64,000 nt of DNA, taken from Asterella californica (taxonomy: Eukaryota > Streptophyta > Marchantiopsida > Marchantiales > Aytoniaceae). The position numbers and the translations under genes are program-made. How positions within the stretch are numbered: position 1 is the first letter of the stretch; every line of letters begins with the position of its first letter. The DNA lies in assembly GCA_036924285.1 (NCBI GenBank), contig JAYKYS010000005.1:1302001-1366000 (forward strand), read 5' to 3'. The notes under the pieces were generated by a model. It was not told the DNA's origin, made no database searches, and was given only the letters and a program-made list of their open reading frames with translations. This document shows, one piece after another, positions 58,811 to 64,000 of the stretch.

Positions 58811-61209
58811 AAATTATTTGAGATATCAATTTTCGATATATATTCAATTTGTGAAATATTTTCCGGTCCCTTCATGTTATGTTGGGCAAATAGTAACCCG
58901 GGTTAATTCAACCTCATGTGAAATAATATATCCAATACCACAACAAGAAGTTACTGCGGTTGCAATGGAATTGCAAGGGTATGCATTTCGGATTCATCCC
59001 AATCTAAACTCCTTCTTCTAATAAGATGCGCGAAAAGATAGTGCGTTAATCTTATAGGATAGTGCACTAAACGACAAAAAACTATTTTTTTCATTGAGAT
59101 TCATCATTGACAGTATGCAATGCACTTTTTTGGAAAAGATTTTTCGAAATTAAAGATACAATGAACTGTATTTCTATATTAGATGGATTTATGTTTAAAT
59201 ACTGATACATTATTGAAAAAAATAATGCTTGTCAAATAAATTATAAATCAATTTTACCTATAATAGATTATCATCATGGCAAGTTAACCACATTATATAA
59301 TAAGTATAATTTAGGAGTTACTTTTCAAACTCTTCTGACAAATATTGATAACTATATTTAATTTTTGATTATACGCCCTTGCAAAATTTATATTAATAAT
59401 ACTATACAATATGCTAAAATTTTTGAAAACAACAATCTAAATGTATACTTGTGTACAAGTGGTCCTTTTAACAAAAACATTAAATCTTGGGATTGTGACC
59501 AAAGTTGGATGCATTGTGTATTAAGCTTTAAACTTATATTTAAAATTTCAACACAAGATGATTTTGGAACCATGTTGTAGAGATTATGAACGTGATAAAC
59601 CTTGTGACATGGTAACATTAGGCTTGTCTTATACGGAACGAACGCATACTTCCTTGGATCATTAAACACGACCTAAAATAGAAGATATATTAGCAAGATA
59701 TCACATATACAAATACAGCATTCAAATTTTAGACATTGCTTATTCAACTCAAATGAAAAAATCATTTCAACGCCAGATTTTATGTAGAATGCCGTGATAG
59801 TTTGCTGCAACATACTGCATTAAGAAAAAAGTGAACCTCTATTATACAATATAAAATACGATATGCAGGTCAATGAAATAGACAACAAAGGTCTTCTTGA
59901 AATGATATGTCTCTTGTTGTGTTTAGCGACAAGTTATTCAACGTCTAACAAGTAGGCCTTAGGTATCAAAACAAATATTTGTTTATGTTAACTTGCATGT
60001 TTTAATAAACATATTTTGTTTTTACCAAAGCGTGTCGACTGGAAAATCTTACAACTGCATAAGCTTAGGTTATATTTTAAAGTTCAACATCATAGATGGT
60101 TTTGAAAGAGCCATGTTGGAGGGAGAATAAAAGAAATATACATTGCAATCCTTGGGCTTGCTTCCTTCAAAAAGAATGCATGCTTCTGCATGTGTCATAT
60201 ATGCTACGTTAAACCCAAAGTGTGATTATAGAAGAAAATAATTTTAGAAGAGAAGGAGTTTTTTTTATGAAGAAAAGGAATTTCTTTTCTTCCTTAATTA
60301 CTTTCGATTAGAGAGAAGATTTTGTTTCGTTCCAAACAACCATCAAAACTTCATATATATTATCAATGCGTGCTCAGTAGTCATATGTAAAGTGAACCAC
60401 CCACTATAAAGCTTTGGAGGAGTTCTAATTTAATCCTTACTTAACATATTCGCCTTTCGTAGGTGAATTCTATTAGTAAAATTATTTTGGATATATAACG
60501 GTTAAATTGTTTTGTTCCAATACAGCCCACACATAGAATGAGGTCCTCCTAGGTACCACCGTATCAGATATATTTATAGGAGCATATAGGTTTTAAATTG
60601 GAAAGACTTTGTCTTGCATAAAATGACAAGACAAGAAAGTCTCACCTTACTTTTCGGTTTTTGTCTTCTTCTCACTTCAGCAAAATCGATAATTAACTAA
60701 TAGGAAATCAGGTCAGAAGGCTAAAGGCTCGTGTTTTGTACAGTTGGTGCCTTTGTATCCTAATTGATTCATTTCTAACAAATCAGAAGGTCACATTAAA
60801 ATATGAAAGATGCCATTGGAAAAACAAACCTAACAGATAAACTTTAACTAAAATAATGACAACAGTTAGATCGGGTAACATGTGAAGAAAGTATATTATA
60901 AAAAATTAGATTGTAGAATATAAAAACTAAAGATTTAATTTATGTGATGAATTGCTGGAATAAATAGATTGAAAAAGAACATAAATATTTATATTTTTTT
61001 CAAAGGAGAAGATTATTATATTCCACTCAAGATAAGTAAAAATATAAAGTTCAGCTATAGCAAATGTAAAGTGGTATGTAGCTAAATGAAATTCAGTTTG
61101 AGTTTTTTCCATGCTTCCAATATTCAGCAAGCAGGACATATTTTCTGTTGTTTCTATATTTTGCATCGGTTTCCAAACAGCCATGACATTCCATTTCCCA
61201 CAAAACTGC
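58811..61209. other. AT-rich intergenic region with a diverged duplicated segment
   Basis: Segments at about 59,500-59,660 and 60,040-60,200 share a run of short matches (GCATTGTGTATTAAGC against GCATAAGC; CAAGATGATTTTGGA against CATAGATGGTTTTGA; GGCTTG...ATGC), suggesting an old duplicated repeat. No gene is recognised. Confidence 0.3.
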
Positions 61210-61345
61210 TCAAACTGACGTTAGCTTAACGGGGGAGAGCTTCCATCTCCGTCTCACCTCCTTAGACCACAAGATTGAGAAAACTTTGCTTTGCGGGTGG
61301 ATTCAACTCGTGAACACTATTAGTTTGAGAGCTACAATTTCTTCT
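61210..61345 (-). mobile_element. Possible SINE relic
   Basis: On the minus strand GTAGCTCTCAAACTAATAG is followed by a B-box-like GAGTTGAATCCACC and then a body unlike the other copies. Resemblance to a tRNA-derived head is the only evidence. Confidence 0.25.
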
Positions 61346-64000
61346 TTTGTGTTTGGTGCGATGTTTGGTCGAGAAAAAACTCTATGACGAAACTGCGTCA
61401 GACCAAAAAACGAATCTAAAAAACAAAACATAAATTCAAAACATGCTCTCTCTATAAAAGGACATCTTTCGTATATTTTCTTGATGTCTTGGCAAACAAG
61501 GGGCTTGCAGAACTTTGACTATTGTATCGTAAAACATCAATCATGTCATCTTGCAGATCTTGCACGATGTTTCGTTTCCTCTTTTGCTTGAGGTTGCTTT
61601 GGCCTTTTCATGAGACATACAAGGTGTTTATTTCACATTGGCATGATTGTCGGTAGCATCCATGTGTTGGGCGCTTATAATATCATGACTTGTTGTTTAA
61701 TGTTCTTCACCTATGGTATATGACCTTGCACTATATTTCGCTTCATCTCTTTCCCTCCTCGGCGACGTATCATCACGATGGATCCATCTTGAGCTCTTAT
61801 GGGTTGCTTGTAGTTTGGTTAGATCATACTTAGTTGCCTTGTTTCGTTCTCTATAGTTGTTTGTAAAAAGACTTGGAACACTTACTTAGAGATCTTGTTT
61901 GCGATCCTTTTTGTTTATAACTATTTTATCTATTATATAACTTCTTAGTATTGTTTGGGTAACATACATCGAATTACATCCAATCCGTTGACAATGCATT
62001 TCAAATGGGTCGTAGATTTGATAACTATGTCAGTCATGATATGACAAATGAGGTACTTGGTGCTTGCTCGGAAGAATTTTTCGAATCAAGTTGGAGGAAG
62101 GACGCTTCATACGAAGATAAATGAGGGAGTCTGTCAAATTTTTTTTAGAAGAGGTTTGTTTGCCGATACGATATTACTACAGATCGAAGAGAGCTAGATG
62201 TGCACGAAGCTTGTGACTTATGATAAATTCAGAATTTAAACTTGTCAAACTCATTATCAATCTTGTCAAACTACATTTGAAATCATTGATCCATGATTAC
62301 TTTAAATATGATTTAGAAATGTTGTTTTCTTCTCTTGGACCCTTATAAATCCATTTTCTTCACATTTTCTTTTTTATACTAGTCCGGAAGAATGCTATAT
62401 AAGACTATTCTCAAGCTTCCGTCTACTTCTTCAGAGAATTCATGTATTCAATGTACTAAAGTCTACAAAAATCTCAAGAAATATACAAAACCAAGACATG
62501 ATCTTTACAAGTAGAGTATATAAATCGACATTTCTCTTGCTTAAAGAAGAAAATAAAGAACATGTTTTTGAGCTTTTTTTATACTATTCAAAAGATCCTC
62601 CTTATTTGGTTAATTTAGAAATTTTATTCTTATGTTTGACTTGAAATATCTTAAATTTTTACTTAAATAGAGATTAGATCATCGTTAGATATTTGAACAC
62701 TAGACAAATTTATTCTACAATTTACTTAGAAGGATTATACAAAGTGATTTTCCTATATATCACTTATGATGTTCTCTGACTAGGTTCGGGATCAACCGAA
62801 ATTACGTAACTTAGATCGAAATAATCAAATAATGAAAATATATAAATTCTTAAAATTAAAGCATATTCTTTTTCAGGAACACCAACCATGCTGGAATGAT
62901 ACCGGTAATACTGGGTTAAAGTATAAACTTCTAGTTTGGAGGGTGGGATGTAGAGGGTCCTCCAATAATGGACGAAACTGGTGGAACTCTGCAGAATGCA
63001 GTACATAGTTGGTAAGCACAGCGTGGACCTGCAGTACAATCACCCTCGTCCGTCCTCCCAGAGATTTACTTGACAGCACCCCTGTAACGTTTGACCAACT
63101 TGACTCAAGGTGCACTCACATCGTGAAAGTTTTCCGGATTACGGAGAGTTCCGGAGAATAATGATTCCTTCCGGAGTTGTTTGGATTACCGGCTTACGTG
63201 GTTAGAATGTTGTTATACACCGGATATAATAAGTCAGGGTGCTTCAAGAAATGACCGGCGTGAGCGCGCTTGGTGAAAATCTTATCTTGTTTTAACAGTT
63301 ATTTCTATGTTCTTCCATGTTCACGTTGTAGGAACTATGAAGATACTACCTGCACCAATGTGCTCTGTTTGCTCTTGAATATTTCGACTTCTTGATGCGG
63401 AGAGAGGTGAGATTGGCAGATGGGTGCTTGTAGACTGCTTTCGGCTCCTCCTCACTGACATGAGCTTTAATTACTGACCCCATGAATGAGATAACAGAGA
63501 CAAACACTCGTGGACTCCATTGATCGCGTAGAGGCATGAGCTGATTTTTCTCTAGTATGACTCTGCGTTGATTTTTCTCTGGTATGACATGCGTCTCATA
63601 TGCTCCGTATGCTCTCATATTGCAGTAACGTGAGAAACCATCAATCTGATTGTACCTTGATTAGTGAAGCAAATTGTAATCTAAAGTTCTTTCTGTTGGT
63701 CAAATCTGAACAGAGGTAGAGCATGAGCAACAAGAGTTAGAAGCTTAGAAATTCCCTGTTCACCGTATTGAGAGAAACCTGAGAGCATGCTATAAATTGA
63801 CCCAGATTACCAGAACTAATTGTCTCCATACAAACAAGAGAGCAGCAGTGCTATCTGGTGTAGTCTCACACCTTAACGTAAAGCACTCATGTCATTTCTG
63901 TAAAAGAATGGGCGACATCTGGAGGTACCATGTAAGAATATACAAAAACTGTCGTAATCGGTCGCTTCCCAGATGTGTTCTCTTTCCATAATCGCTCGAC
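61346..64000. other. AT-rich intergenic region, nothing firmly recognised
   Basis: A GC-richer patch at 62,850-63,620 has minus-strand frames of 80-91 codons, with short repeats of TTCCGGA at 63,130-63,180. A frame ending at 63,346 (90 codons) could be a terminal exon, but I recognise no domain and see no supporting splice structure. Confidence 0.3.

Noticed and set aside
62764..63618. Minus-strand frames of 80-91 codons as exons of another gene
   Set aside because: No recognised motif and no consistent GT-AG linkage between them.

Overview
This window is nuclear DNA of a streptophyte, either a land plant or a charophyte-grade relative. The evidence is a class 1-type plant haemoglobin gene with the three conserved introns, GT-AG splice sites, tRNA-derived SINEs and large nested Ty3/gypsy retrotransposons in AT-rich intergenic DNA. 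I cannot fix the species. Captured DNA methyltransferases in Ty3/gypsy elements have been reported from charophytes, so an early-diverging streptophyte is plausible.

Layout. 1-19.34 kb is AT-rich intergenic DNA with small non-autonomous elements: a long-TIR DNA element (3.4-5.2 kb, with a SINE and a 329-bp tandem duplication inside), a MITE tandem cluster (8.9-9.6 kb) and a second SINE (10.9 kb). 19.35-51.88 kb is one retrotransposon nest. 53.1-55.9 kb is a four-exon haemoglobin gene (+). 57.3-58.4 kb is a three-exon FYV7-like rRNA-processing gene (-). 58.4-64 kb is again AT-rich with SINE-like relics.

The nest can be unpicked from target-site duplications. The outer element E1 (minus strand, 19,349-51,883) is flanked on both sides by CATC. 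It was invaded in its integrase region at 21,469 by element x (+; about 1.92-kb LTR, gag, protease). x was itself hit by element z (minus; LTRs plus an open RNase H-integrase frame) and by y, a gag-only element with two LTRs and a second gag. One deletion, ending at about 38,330, best explains the loss of x's pol and 3' LTR and of E1's protease-to-RNase H segment. E1's 5' leader was later invaded by E2 (+, 41,388-51,387), a near-complete sister copy flanked by ACCT.

E1 and E2 belong to the most interesting family here. E2 carries one gag-pol frame of about 2,390 codons, now broken by three stops and three 1-nt indels. Its order is Gag (two zinc knuckles) - aspartic protease - DNMT3-like cytosine-5 methyltransferase - reverse transcriptase - RNase H - DDE integrase - PHD finger. 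A chromatin mark writer and a probable histone reader thus sit in one retroelement polyprotein. Its ends are not ordinary LTRs. The order is B (292 bp) - internal - A (107 bp) - B (292 bp) - A (107 bp), the split-direct-repeat layout known from some tyrosine-recombinase retrotransposons, yet the element has a DDE integrase and 4-bp target duplications. E1 and E2 also form a head-to-head inverted repeat of about 3 kb around 41.4 kb that could yield hairpin RNA. Their shared leader contains an antisense Pol III-like motif resembling tRNA plus 5S rRNA sequence.
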